Shown here piece after piece: positions 20,201 to 33,855 of a stretch of DNA of 64,000 nucleotides. A model generated the notes under the pieces. The model saw nothing but the letters and a program-made list of their open reading frames with translations, was not told the origin of the DNA and made no database searches. The position numbers were made by a program, and so were the translations under genes. Source of the stretch: Acridotheres tristis (Eukaryota > Chordata > Aves > Passeriformes > Sturnidae); NCBI GenBank assembly GCA_037013685.1, contig CM072891.1, positions 17,770,501 to 17,834,500 on the forward strand, given 5' to 3'. The stretch's first letter is position 1, and every line of letters begins with the position of its first letter.

Positions 20201-23200
20201 AATGTTTCTGGCTTCCTATAAAACAGATGCAGGGAAGAGAGAGTGGGGTTCCTGTCAGAGAGATGGTAACAGACACCCCAGTTTTCATGCTAGTCACACA
20301 CAGGATGGAGTTTACAGCCTGTTGGGGGTTGTGAAAGCTGCTCCTGATGCAAGGATTTCCAGTTTCTATTGCTCAGCAGCCAACACAGAGCCCACACACA
20401 GCTGACCACAAAATAACAGAGGGAAACAAAAGCACAGCCTCCCAGTCCAACACAGAGCAGGAACAATGCTTCTACCATCAAGCTCTTCAAGATCTGAAAG
20501 TCTGATCCAGGTCACCATCTAGTGTTTCCCTATCCAAATTTATCACCTCTGCAGCACTCCACTACTACAGCCCAGAAAAGCCACACACAGGGCTGTCAAG
20601 CAACAGTTGAGAAAGAGCAAGAAGTTCCAGGAGCACCGTCTGGAAAGAGGAGGGCTGGGATCCGCGTGCCAAGCCAACAGCCCCAGCGTGGAGCTGCTGC
20701 TGCATTTCCTGACCTCGTGGATTTTCTCCTGTAGCGAGAGGGCTCCTGGCTCCCGTTCAAAGCTGTCTAGGAAAGCCTTGCCGAGTGCTTCCGCCTGGCA
20801 GCAGCAGCTGCTCCCAGCCCAGTAGCCAGAGCCACACAGCTCCAGCAAACAGGAGCCATCTGCCAGCCTTGTGCAGGGAGCAGGGAGAGCAAGCACCCAG
20901 CCCCGGCGGACACCAACATCCCACCTTTGTCTCGCAGACAGGGGATGGAGGCGTGGGTGAGGGCAGAGGACACACCACCTCCCCTGCCTGCACACGCTGG
21001 GTGGCAGCAGGGAGGACCTGCCTGCAGAAACAAGGACCAAGATGCTTGGCAGAAGATATCACAGGGCTAAGACCTAAAGTAGGTCTGAGCATCAAGGCTA
21101 CAGGTGTTACCCAGGGATCCAGCTGTGTCCTGCAAAAAACAACCTGATTTTCTTCATGGTCCCTATTCTCTAGCCTAGAGATGGTTTGGGAGACCTGACT
21201 GTGAAGCCTCCAGAAACTCACTCAGCAGAGGTAAGGAACTCAAGGGGCTTGGCCCCATCAGTACATCCCACCTCACCGCTACAGTTTCAACAAGAGCTCA
21301 TGCATCAAGCAGAAGGGATACACAGTGGGTTTCCAACACATTCACTACAAGGGAGCCTCTGACACCCTTCCAGCAGAGTAACTGAAGGAGCTTTGTCTGT
21401 GTCTCCTGTTTCCTTCCATCACTTTGTTTCTCTCCCACGACAGACACCAAGCCAACTAAACAAGTCAAGAGACAGATTTTTGCACAACGCTGCTGTAGTA
21501 AGGCCAGCCATACCAGAAGTTTTACAACTGTTCATTATTGAGCTTTCATCATCACTGCACCTGCCCTATGGGAATTTCTGCATCTAAAGGCAACAGAAGT
21601 CAGTTTAAACTCTGCAGATCTCTTTGGGCTTATCTCACACCAGGCACCTTTTCCTCCAAAGCCCTGTCCAGAGGAGCCATATGACCACAAATGTCATTGT
21701 GTTTGATTCTATTTCCCTTCAGCAGAGACGCCCTGCAGGCAAAAATGGTCTGCAGTCCTCTAGGAGAACAACACTCATCCCAGTCTTTTACCAGCAGTCA
21801 TCCACACCCACACGTCAGGAATCCTACTCAGTGATTTTCAAGCACTGATAAAGCAAACTTTTTTGGCTTACCCCACTGTCCAGTCTCCTCTTCTCCCTTT
21901 GCTCACGCACATGTCATCAACATCACAAAGCACAGCCTGTGGAGGGACTGAAGGAGCTTCTCCAGTGGTGTGAAATGCCACCTTTTGTTTTCACTCAAGG
22001 ACCAAAATGCTCATGTCCTCTGTGGCCTCTCCAGCCCCAGAGAGATTAGGGAACTGAGGCTGGCAAGATGATGCTCTGTTATGAACCCTACTCAATGCTT
22101 CATTTTTTCATTTTAATTTACTTGTTACTTTTTAAATCAATAAGTGAGCTACAAATCTAACCAATTGTGCCTGTTGTTGGCTTGCTCTCTGTATACCTGC
22201 AAACTCAGACAGTGCACCTCACAGATGAAAATAGAGAAAGTGACGACAAAGACAAATAAAAATTGCAAATACTGCCCCAGCTTTGGAGAGATGACTTGGA
22301 GATAATAAATGTCTTCTATTAGGGGGAGAAAAAGAAAAAAAGCTAAAAAGGAACAGAATGGCTCCTTCCATCCTCTGCTAGCTCTTCAAGATCTGAAGGA
22401 AAAGGCAGCCTGTCTCAAGGGACTGAGCACAAAAATATTGCTGCAGAGGAAAGGAAGAAAAGGGGTAAAGAATGACATAATGTAGGAGGCTCAAAATACA
22501 GATGCACATTCAAGAAGAAAGCTGTGAGGAAGAACAGCAGAAAGCTGTGGGCAGGTCCGAGGGATGGGCAGGTCTGGAAGAGAGGGACTGCCTCTCCACA
22601 GCAGCCATAATAAACATGTCCCAGCAGCAATGTGCAAGCCTCAGCTTTGCACAAGGTCTTGAACAGACATGGACTGGTCACTGCACCTGGCCCAGCCCTC
22701 ACAGTTTCCAGTCAAAGCACCTCTGGCAACACAATCCCTCTGCCAGAGGCTACCCAACCACAAAGGTCTTAGGAAAATATGGAAGGAAAAAGGAAAACAA
22801 GACAGTATCATTCTCTCCAAAGCTGCTCCCCAGTTCCTGCTTCAGCTGTCAGATATTTTAGTAAAAGACAAAGCTGTGCAATCACCTGCTGTTGGCAGTA
22901 AGAGACTGCGACTACACTGTTCTTGCTTTCCCCCTCAAAAAGTAAATATTCTTAATAAAGTTCTTTGTTGGCAGCCTATTCCAAGAAAAACAACTGGTAG
23001 GTAATTATAACTACCCAAAATAGCAAACAACCTAAATAAGTCAGTAACACTATAAACCCAGAGAACAAACCAGCTACCCAAGAGCTTCCCTCTGGATGAA
23101 GGAATTGCCCATGCACCCCACTCTCTACAGCCAATATAGGCCACCAAAATCACTATTTTCTGAAGAAAGATGAGCAGGCCCATTAGCTCAGAAACTTTTA

Positions 23201-24764
23201 AGTCAGGACTGCTCCAGCTTCATGAATGTGGCACGAGGAGCAGCCCACAGCCAGGAAACTCTGGAAGGTTCTGGGATATCCTTGGGTATCATGGTGGGAC
23301 CTTCACCTCCCACCACCACCACTCTATTTGTCTCCCTGATACCAGGTCACTCATGCCACCACAGTCCCTGCAGAAGAACCAAGCTAACTTGCACAGAGGG
23401 AAAGCACACTGCTCTGTGGGTTAATTGCTGCCAGCCCACACAAAGGGTGAAAGAAACAGGCAAGCAAATGATACATCCCACACCGCTGCTGAACACAGAC
23501 CCTTAAAAAAAATCACATGCAAATGGGAGAGACCACCTGTGCTGGCACCCAAGTCACTGTCCTCTGCATCTGGCAGGGCCAGTGATGTGAAAAAACTGAA
23601 AATGGTTTTAAAATTACACTTGTGATTTATGATCCTACACTTCAGTGCTCTTTGAGACCCTACATGAGCAATAGTAACCTGCATAAGGAAAGAAGGAGAC
23701 TGGAGTTGTGTCTGAAAGTTGGTAAAGATGGATAACAAAGGCGTGAAGAGGCTACAGTGCAGGTCAGGACAATGTGAGACACTTAAATAAAACCTGAACT
23801 CCTATCTTGCAGTCAGGACTTAGGACCTAGTGTTGAACATACCAGCATGTGGGAAAGCAGTGTGAAGGAAGAAAAGCTCTCACTGAGGAGATGCAGAAGG
23901 CTGCAAACTGCCAGGACTCCTCCACTTTCATCTCCTCTCCAGCCTCCCAGGGCTGAGCAGGTGGTTCAGAGGCAGACGTTTCCCTGCCTGGGCTGGCAAC
24001 CCTCCACCTCACCCTGAAAAAGACTTCTCTCAGGCCTCCCAGCTTTTTCAGAAAAAAAATGGTACTCTGTACAACAGAGCTCAAGAAAAGAAGCAACTTT
24101 TAACTTTCCTTTACATTAAAATCCCACCTATAAGCATTAATGGGATGCATGAAAGGCAGGGTGATGTATCTTGAGTATATAAAAAGATGGAAATGTACCG
24201 AGGAAACTTTAAAACAAGACCCACATTGTAGATGACAGTAAATGCTAAGTGTTAAAACATGTGGTACACAATCACCTCTTGGCTTGCAAGTCTCTGTGAT
24301 TGATTTTCTCACAAGATATAAGGTGCAATGAAGTAGAAACCTGGAGCAGATGAGTATGCAGCACCAGTGTAAGTGGATGTCTGTAATTACAGCTATTAGA
24401 GAATATCAAGCTTTGGGGGAAACACTGCCCAGTCATGGTGTGGAATTACAAGAGATGCTGTCCCCAGGTGGTTTCCTAAGGTACCTGGCATGTTCTGCCT
24501 GGTCCTTTTGGTGATGAAAGCAGCAGCTGCAGGCAAGCTGCCAGGGAAAGGTCCAGCCTCTCCCGTGGCCAGCAGTCCTGTCATCATGCTAGGACAGGTT
24601 GCAGCTTTCTGGCTCTGCTGCAACAGCAAAAGAAGAGACCAATTCAGATCTCAGTACTAAGCTGCAAGTGATGGAGCACCCAGTGCTAGAGCTGGAGGCT
24701 GTGGCCACGCATGAACAGAAACACCATCCTACTCGCTGCAGAGACAAGGGGATGCACAAACAAG

Positions 24765-24840
24765 CCAAGGGACTGGCCCAAAGCCATCAATGGAGGTGAA
24801 GCTGGGAACTAAATTCAGGCAACGTGATTTCCCATCTGGG
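24765..24840 (-). mobile_element. Possible MIR-type SINE relic
   Basis: The plus strand reads ACTGGCCCAAAGCCATCAAT, then GTGAAGCTGGGAACTAAATT, then CAGGCAACG. It parallels the inverted MIR segment CTTGCCCAAGGTCACACAG, then GGCAGAGCTGGGAAT. It is short and degraded. Confidence 0.4.
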
Positions 24841-27504
24841 GTTTTCACCTAAGACAAACAGCTCCCAGCAGAAGTTTTGGATGGGAAAGCTGTTGGTCTC
24901 CTGCTGAGTCTTTGTGTTGGGCTGTCAGAGCTGGCAGTTCATTCCCAGCCCAGCTTCCCAAGGCAGAGACAACTGGGGAGGCAGGGTACATCAAGTGGGA
25001 AAGCACAGAGTGCTGTAAGAGAGGCCCTGCTCTCCAATTATCCTGATGAAATCACAACTGGGTCATGGGCACAGGCAGCCTGCAGAGAGGCAGATGCTCT
25101 GATCCACAGATAAGCACCCAGAGATGCAGGTAGGGCTGGGAGCAGAGGGGCAGGCTCTGCTGTTTTCCTCACTTGAAGCCCAGCTACAAGAAAGTGAGAA
25201 GTCACTGGTATAAGGTGGTCACCTACATCACTTAAGAAAAGGGTCAATACCAACCTGAGCACCACTGATGCACAGAAAAAAAAGTACCCCAGAGTCAAGA
25301 AACACCCTCTCCCTACAAGCTTTCTGCTCTCCCCTTCCCTATCCTTCCTTATTCCTCCCAAACAACTGTTGACAAAATAAATTAGGAAATTGGTTTCAGG
25401 AAATGCATACAAGCCCTTTTCACTGAGAAGAATTTGCAATGAAAATAGATATGGTTGTTCAACTTCCTGCTTGCTTTAAATCCTAACACATGTATTTTAC
25501 CAGCAAACACTTGGATAAGAAAACAGGGTAATTGCATCTGGGAAGCTTCAAGAATTGTTTTGATAACGCTTTTAGGTTTTTTGTTGGTTTTTTTAGCATT
25601 TAATGGCTAAAAGATTTTTTAAAAGGTCATGTTTTGGAGCAAAATAGGATTTATAAGAGTATTGGTGAACTCTAGTCTCCAGGAATAGAATGGTCCACAC
25701 AGCACCTGTCCTACTGCACTACAGCTCCTGCAGCAGAAAGTTCCAGCCAGCCAGTGACACTGGGTTTGGGTGATAAAAGGTGGAAGCTGTTTGCCAGCAG
25801 CATAAAAGCAGACAAATGAGTATCCTGGGACAGCAGCAGGCTGCTCCTGCCCATGTGGCACTCACCCTCTGGATGGCTAACAAGCTTCCACAGAGAAATA
25901 GGATCCTCTCCTCTGGAATGGTTCAAGCCCCCCTAGAAAAAGGAATACAGAGCAGGAATGAGACGGATCCCTCTCTGCAGGGACAAACAGTCCTGGTTGT
26001 GTTACACTCAGGCAGATTTGGGATACACTTTGGTAGTACCCAAGCTGGCTTCCCCAGCTTCCCTGGACAGCACTTAGGATCTTGAACTGAAAGAAGAAAA
26101 GCAGAGTCAACCCCCATCCATCCTTTCTCACATGTGATATTTCACAGGCTGCTAATTACATCTTACAAAATTTCATCTTTTTCAGGGAAAGGTGGTACAG
26201 CACTTTTCTTCCTCCTCGTTTTTCAAGACAGAGGGTAAAGCAGCACAGGTGCAACAGCATGTTCTCCACAGGTGACTTGTGGGTGAGGGACAGTCCATTT
26301 TGGGATAGGGGACAAAAACTGAGTTTCCTTCTCACCCTTTTATTCCCAATGGAACACCAATAAAAGCTCATTCAAAAACAGAGCTCAAAGGAACAGCCAA
26401 GACCAGATATTTCCAGCGTGTCTTTTTATTAGTAAGCCTTTTAATTTACATGCTCAAACATAACGATCATCCTCCCGTGTTCATTTAGTCCTTGCAGGGC
26501 CTTTGCAGGCACACACCTTGATTTATTAGCAGAGCAGGGATGGAGGGGAAGGAGGCACCACAGCAAAAAGCAAACCTGCAGAGCTTGCTTTAGCACATCT
26601 GGGAGAAGCAGCTAGGGAAAATACATTAGAAAAGCAAGAGAGGGGGTATCTTAGGGAGCCAAAGACAAGGTGACAGCACAAAGAGGAGATAAAATGAAGC
26701 AAGGAGGCACCAGCTACCCTGCTCTCCTTCTCACCAAGATACATTATTGGCAGGGTGACACAATGTTGTAGCAAACATGAATATGCATCAGTCATTATGC
26801 AGCAGATATTCAGGGGCACACTGCTGATTTATGGACCTGGCAGCTGCAGCACCAGCCAGCTGCAACCTAGAGGGATGAAGACAGTGAAACTGCTGGTAGA
26901 GAGGTCCACAGAAGACCTCCAAACCCAGCCCTTTAACAGCCACGGTGAATGAATTAATCACAACCAAGTCTGTAGCCATGCAGAGCCAACCAATGCATTC
27001 TGTGTGCAATGCTGGGAAACCATCACACAACCCAACAGAAACAGGAACGCCCAAATGTTACAGTGAGAGATTTAAGTTTGGATCAGCAGAGCTTTATTAA
27101 GTTAGGGTCCTGAATTACCCAAACCTCACTTTGCTGCTCATGGTAAATCTCAGCCACATCAGAATTGTTAATGTGATGCTCATATCCCCTCCTTCTGCAG
27201 AAGTTGGGATTTTAAAAAATCCAAGCAATGTTGCTGTGGGTGAGTTAAATGCATCACTGTCACGTCACAGACCTGCTACAAAAAAAGACTGAAGATGTGA
27301 GGATTGCAGCTCTCCACACTGAAAAGGAAGGCATTTCCCCTTCGGCTCTGGAGGAACAAAGGGACACTGTCCAAGGACTCATCCTGCCTGTCTTGCAAGC
27401 ATCACAGAATGGGCGCAGGAGACATGCTCCTTCAGGAGTTTCATATATCCCACCCCTCAGCAACACACATCTGGCACAGCAGATCAGGGAACTCCACCCT
27501 GCCA

Positions 27505-27605
27505 TGAAGAACCCACAACAATTAAGTGACTTCCTGACAGTCACACAGGAAACTTATGGTAAAGCTGGGGATTTCTGTTCCCCCATATTCGAGCTTTTGT
27601 TGTAA
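27505..27605 (-). mobile_element. MIR-type SINE relic
   Basis: The plus strand reads AATTAAGTGACTTCCTGACA, then GTCACACAGGAAACTTATGG, then AAAGCTGGGGATTTCTG. This follows the reverse complement of the MIR core (AAGTGACTTGCCCAAGGTCA, then ACACAG, then GAGCTGGGAAT). Confidence 0.55.
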
Positions 27606-28765
27606 AACATGTGCTCATCAGTGGCTGCGGTTGAGTGTGCAAGGGACAGGAGCACAAAGCCTTCTCCACCACCTCCAGCAGCCTCCAGCATCTGCTGGCA
27701 GACCTGCACAATCAGCAAAAGCCAGGGGGGGTTTCCTTCCAGAGCTTCCTTGGGAGTCCACAGCAACGACAACAAGCAGGATTTGGGTGGGCTCGCAGCC
27801 AGCATCTGCAGGCCAAGTAAGGCTGAAAAGAAACCACAGAAATGCGAGACACCAAGCCTGTGTCAGATGTGGTTCCTCAACATTGGAGCCCAGCAAGCTG
27901 ACTGACAAATAAACAAAGCCCCTGAGAGCAGAAGAGTGGTTGAAGTCCCTCTGATAATGCCTAAAGGTTAGATGTACTTACATCTTCGTAGAAACCCTCA
28001 ACTTAACTCCAGTCCCTTGGACAACCCTGGTAGAGACAATGAGTAGATCCAGATCTGGCTTTGGCATTGCACTTGACATGGCCATAAAGCTACAAAGAGC
28101 TTTTTAGGTGGTCCTCTAGACAGAACAACAATTGATAGAAAAAAGAGCAACACTGGGCTCTGGTCCTCACTTGCACCAGGCATAACAGAGTAGGCAAATA
28201 CACCAGTCACATGAACCAGATCTGCTTGACTGAAAGGCGTACAGCTTGGAAGCAAACCATGCCCTGAGCTTCAGGGATGACATCTTGCTGTGGGAAAGAG
28301 TTCAGCAAGTCCATTAAGTGAATAGACAAAGAGATGCACAGAAGCCTGGACACAATCCCCTAACTGCAAACAGAAAGAAGGAAACCTTTAAGTCTTTAGA
28401 ATGTCTTCAGTAGGAGGAGATGTCAGCCAGAGACCAACACCCACATGCAGTTGGTACTACCCTGGCAAGCACCTGGTGACCAGGCACAGCTGACACTTAC
28501 AACACCCTGTCCTTAGCACCTGATTTATCCTGAGAGCACAGAAAGAGACTATGCAAAGTACAACCCAAAACATTTGCACCATGAGCTGAAGGAGTCACAG
28601 CTTGGGAAAAGTAAAACAGGGCAACATGATCCTGCAGGCGCCCTTCTAAGCTGAAGCATTCTTTTGTCAGGTGTGACAACGCAAACTCCATCACAGATCA
28701 ACCTCTGCATGGCAAAGTCCTCAGGCAAATCCCATGCAGCAGCAGGAAAAGCTCCTGCACACTCG

Positions 28766-28873
28766 AAAAAAAAAAAAAAATCAAACCAAAACAAAAACAA
28801 ACCAACCTCCCAAAACCAAAACAAACACACAAACAAAATAACAAACAAAACAAAAAACAAAGAAAGAAAAAAG
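28766..28873 (+). repeat. A-rich low-complexity tract
   Basis: Fifteen consecutive A are followed by about 90 bases of A with scattered C (AAACCAAAACAAAAACAAAC type) and almost no G or T. No element body was recognised upstream, so it is called simple low-complexity sequence. Confidence 0.85.
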
Positions 28874-30209
28874 GGACTTGTGAACTTCGAAATGTAATGC
28901 ACTGTAATTACTGTGATGTAACTTCATTAGGGCAGTGTAAGCAATGGCTGGGCATCAATGACATTGTTGGGGATTCTCCACCGCCCAAAACTTTCTTCTG
29001 CTCTTTTCAGTGGAAATCCTCTCTGGTCCCAGAGCAGGGTCTCATCCTGCCAGATCACCTGAAAAGCAAAAAAGGAGGCCCCTACACCCGTTTTCTCTTT
29101 GAAAAATATTTAGCTCTGGTTGTCCCTGCTGTCCATACAACACTCAGATCTTTATATTCTGAAGCCACTGACACCTTGCAGCAATGAGATGCCAAAACTT
29201 TAAACACCACTTCTTTTTTATATGCATACACATGGCTTCCCATCTTCTTTCCTGGTGTCTAGCCATGTCACCTCAGCCTCTCAGATTTTTCTGGTCTTGT
29301 TGCTCAAGCACAGTTCTGCAACACTAGGGAAGCACACATTGCAGAGACATTTAGAAACACAGCAGCATTCATTGGATTTATTCTTGGACTTTTTAGGGCT
29401 CATGCAAACAGTTCTGTATTTGACATGAAAAAAATAACCACAGAAGGCAAACTCAGAACTTCAAAGATGACTTCTCCTGACAGCCCTAAGCCATTATCTG
29501 TGTGTAGCTCTTTTTTATAAGGTGCAAGTTTTTATAGGTTCCCGAGGGAAGGGAGAGGACAGCCCAATCCAAGGAGTAAGAACCAGACAAGTGAGTCCCA
29601 CAACTGAGATCTCACCTTGAAGGTTCACCCTAAGGAAAGGGCAAAAAAGTAGAGTCCTTGCACTGACACCACTAAAGCCAGGACAATCAACACTGGTTGA
29701 GGATCTCACTTGGTCTATTTTCATTTTCAACCTTAGCCCATTTGGAGCACTTATCCCTCTCTGCATTTTGAGACAGGAGCAAGGCATACTGACATTACCT
29801 TTGAAAGCACAAATATGTCTTTGTTCAGCCAGGGAGACACCCGGAGTGCCTACAGAACAACTATAAAACTCAGCCATCATAAAATAGAAGGAAGGAGGTG
29901 GCAAAGTTGTATTCTCCTCCCTAGAGATCTGGCTGCCATGATGAATTGCATATGGTGCTGGCACAGAGAACTCTTCCCAGGACCCTCTGCTAAGAGGCTT
30001 TCCCATACCACTGGCTTTTTAAGCATACACAGAGCCTCTCTAAGGAGTTTCAGCAACAGGGTGACAAAAATAAGTCTGCAGTCTCTGGGTTCATCCAGCC
30101 TTGTGTGGGTACAGGCATCTGTTAGACAATGCCTGGGGACCACAGCACAGGAACTGCAGCAGTGAAGATCAAGCTGACTCACAGATCTTTGGCTTTGGCT
30201 TAACATATG

Positions 30210-30230
30210 AATAATAAATAAATAAATAAA
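30210..30230 (+). repeat. Short (AAAT)n run
   Basis: The run is AATAATAAATAAATAAATAA followed by A, about four to five tetranucleotide units. Confidence 0.85.
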
Positions 30231-31343
30231 CAAACCAAAATCTGAAACTCCCTTCAGCCCACTGGGAAAAATCCAAGCATCTGCCTTCAATTCCCCAGCG
30301 CACAGTAATACAACTTTATTATTACAAGTAAAATTATTACATTTTCTATATGTTGTTCTATATGCTATGTGTGTGAAGATCTGTTACACGACCTACATCA
30401 CTCTGCAAATCACTGGCTGCTGGGAGTATGTCATGCTATCACCCTTTGCCATCAGCCCCCAGTGAGTGAGTCTTGACCTTTTATTCAATGGGTCATCCCT
30501 GCCCTCACAAGCACCAGCAATAACACAAGAACTGAAGCTCAGATACTTAAGCCCTGATCTCTGGAAAGGGGGTTGAAAACTGGACCTCAAGGCACCTAAA
30601 AGCTCATACAACTACCTCCTGGGCTACAGCAAATACCACTAAAAGCAGCTCTAGGCAGGGCTGAGGGGATATAGAGATGAGATGTGAACCAAAAGACCTA
30701 AGTTTGTTCATACTGGAGGCTGCATCATCCCTTTTCACACCTTCAGGCTTTTCTTGGTCTGCTACTATAAATACAGACTGCAACAGCTAAGAAGGCACTG
30801 TTCAAGTAGTGGGAGCCTGGTCCTATGCATGATCTGAGGTTGCTCTCCAATTCTGCTCACCCACACCCACAAAATCTGCCCTTTGCTGGCCATTCAAGAC
30901 TTCAAGAGTGTTTGAGTAATGCTAAATGTCACAAGGCTGCTAGGGGTTTTATTTCTTTCCCCAGTGGTTTGGGAAAAGCAAGAAATGGACAGGTGATGTG
31001 AACTGGCGCTGTTAAAAGATGATCCAGTCTAATAAGATCATGCAAACTTCCTGACTCTTGTCATGACCCCATCTGTCTTGTGGGCTTCGAGCTGGATTAA
31101 AGAATTGCACAAAAGCTATGAAAATGATCCCCCTGAGGACACAGTCATTTGGAACAACTACAGAAAATCTTCACTTTTGGACAAGAAACTCTTTCAGAGT
31201 TCTGGTGGTTTGGGGTTTGGCTTTTTTTTTTTTCCTTAAGGGAGCAGAGAACCACAACAGTGTCTGCAGTCAGAGGCTCTACCCTGTGGATCCGTAGCTC
31301 CTCAGATCCTTGGTGTGACAAAATTCTCTTTCCTTAGGAAAGT

Positions 31344-31375
31344 AACTTCAGAGCTTAAACTTGAGCTCTGAAGTT
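31344..31375. repeat. Perfect 12-bp inverted repeat (hairpin)
   Basis: The arms are AACTTCAGAGCT (31344-31355) and AGCTCTGAAGTT (31364-31375) around the 8-base spacer TAAACTTG, which itself can add two A-T pairs beyond a G-T wobble. No terminator or element context is known. Confidence 0.85.
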
Positions 31376-33754
31376 TTACAATGCTGCCAATATTGTGAGC
31401 TTTCAAACAAGATCATGTACCTTCACAGGAGCCTAGCAGAGACAAGCCACCAGTTAGATTTTGAAGAGGGGTGATGTGCTAATAAAGTTCCCTCTTTACT
31501 TAAGGGTACTGGAGCTCAGCATGTGTTGTTTTTCAGGGCTCCTAAGGAACATCCAGCAGTCTCTCACTCTTGTACATCATTCACACCTAGCTAGAAATAA
31601 ATTGCTGCCTGGTTTCTCCCTTAAAATCCTCTTCTTTTCAGAAAGCAACACCCCGAGGACCATGTGTGCCCTACGATGAACCTTCAAGGCCACAGCATGG
31701 TGTAGTGGGTACAGTTTCTACACAGCTCTCATTGTTCCCACACAGGAACTTCAACTGAAGAAATAAAATTAAAGAAATTAATCAAGTGTTTGCAAAAAGC
31801 TTTTTCTAAAAATGGAAAAATCCCACAAAAAACCACCATCTCATATCATAGGCCGAACCAGCCAACTTTAAAGCACCACTCAAGCAAAAAGACAAGCTGC
31901 AGTTTTGTAATGGAGTATATTAACACAAGATAAAAATTCCTATTCCAATAGCAAGGAAAACATAAAGCTCAGAAGACTGAAATTTTGTCAACTTAGCCTC
32001 ACAATCCATCCTTGAAAACTTACAGGAGAGCTTTTCTCACTCTTAATCAATTCCCTTCATCAAAGGCTGTTTAGGATGTATCATTATTGCCTTTCACCTG
32101 TAGACTTAAGATTAGGGCAGAGAAAGTGAAGACCTGCAATGAAGGAAGATATATTTGAGGTTAGTATTTCTTGGCCAAATGGAGAGCTTCCATAAAGAAG
32201 CTGTTCCAAGTGGTGGCTGCCATTCCACAGGCCTCATTTTCCTTTACTTCCTCAGTTTTGATCAAACTCAGGACATACTATGTCAACTCCAACAAGAAAT
32301 CTGAATTAAGCTAACAGTCAAAACCCTGATCAGAGACGTAAGTTCATGTAGTTGGCCTTTTTTTCCTCCCTTTCAAGAGGCTGCATGGTCATAAGACAAC
32401 CCCACTGTGATTGGCCAAGGTTATTGTGAAACACTCAGCTGATGGCCCAGACAGTTTTATAGGGTGACAACTCTTCCACACCACTTTAGGCAAGTGTTTT
32501 ATTCTTTATTCTACAGCCCCAGAGGATTTGGTGCTTTTGCAGAGCACAACACAAATGCAAGTTCAGAGAGTATTCTGAAAAACACAGTGAACACAGACTT
32601 CATCAAGTTCAGCAAAGGTTTTCCACTGTACCTAAACATGAAGTGCACTCTCTTGGTCTAAACTAGATACCTTTTTTTAAACCTGTGGAGGCAATTTACC
32701 CTCTAAAGTAGCCACTTTTCATGCAGTAGCTCAGAAGAGAAGACACAAGATATCTGCGAGCTGTGTGGGTGCCTGACAGAGCTGTGACAAGCACACTTCA
32801 CACACCCCTCTTAAGATAAGGCTGCCATAGCTAAACGAGGCAGAGAAAAGGTATTTACTTGAAACAGGTTCTCATTCCTTTGACAATATCCCATGGTGTT
32901 AACTTTCCTGCTCTTGCATGGTGTGGAGCAAGGCAAGGACTTGCATCTCCCAGCCACCACCAAGTGTGTGTGGGAATGCAATGGGAAAGAAGGATCCTGC
33001 CACTCAGCTGGGCTGGCATCCCCTCCAGCCACACCAGGCTCACAGGCTGGGTACCTGCAGCACCACATATTGTCTGTACCTTGCCTGCAGCAGCTGCAGA
33101 GCCAGTGGACAAAAGCTCCCACAACCTCTCCAAAGCTGAATTTGCAGCAACACGTTGCTTCTTAAGGAAAAAAACCACAACATGCTCATTTCAAAGTAGC
33201 CAGCTGGTGAGGAACAACAGCACGGAGAGGAAAAAAAAATACAAACCACTTAGCACCACTTCCCTTTCTTTCTCTCACATGGAGTTGAGAAGCTTATATT
33301 AATTGCAAAGCATGAGAATCAGAACAAACACCCTCCTTGGGCAACCAGGGCCAACCCCAGGAAAATATCTGCATCTATGGGATGTGCAAGTTGTGCAACT
33401 AGCAAAATATCAAGACAGATAAGGCAGGGACCTTCCATTTAGGATCTACAGAAACTCACAACTCTGTCGTGCTGATTTGGCTAAGACAAGCTACTTTATT
33501 TTTCTCCCCCTTGTTCTAGCCTTCACAGGGGAAATAATACCAGCCAAATTCATATCCAGTCTGAAGCCACTAGACAGTATTTGGAGAGCTGAATCAATTT
33601 TTTACCCTAAAGGTAAAATCTTAAGGAAGTTCTTGGTGCAATAAGGTTGGGTCTACCACGGACACAAAAGGTAACTTGATGGTATTACACAATTTCCCAT
33701 GTCCAAGGCTCGATATGGCCCTGTTTGCCTAGATTTAATTACATATATATGTTA

Positions 33755-33855
33755 TTAGGGAGTTAGGAAATTAGTTAGAAGGTCATATAGCTACAAAACC
33801 TTTATGAAAGGGATGGATGGATAGATCCTGGTTCTCCTGCCAGCTTTTAAAGACC
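33755..33855 (-). mobile_element. Possible MIR-type SINE relic
   Basis: The plus strand reads AATTAGTTAGAAGGTCATAT, then AGCTAC, then GATAGATCCTGGTTCTCC. It has the spacing of an inverted MIR core, but several positions have decayed. Confidence 0.35.

Noticed and set aside
20543..21040. 165-codon minus-strand open frame as a hidden coding exon
   Set aside because: It overlaps the CpG-enriched patch, but its sequence matches no family I know and the candidate splice sites are weak. It is reported only as a possible regulatory patch.
30500..30620. Possible second CR1 tail (GGGGGTTGAAAACTGGACCT)
   Set aside because: It only loosely resembles the CR1 end and lacks the TTCCAAC block and the tail repeats.
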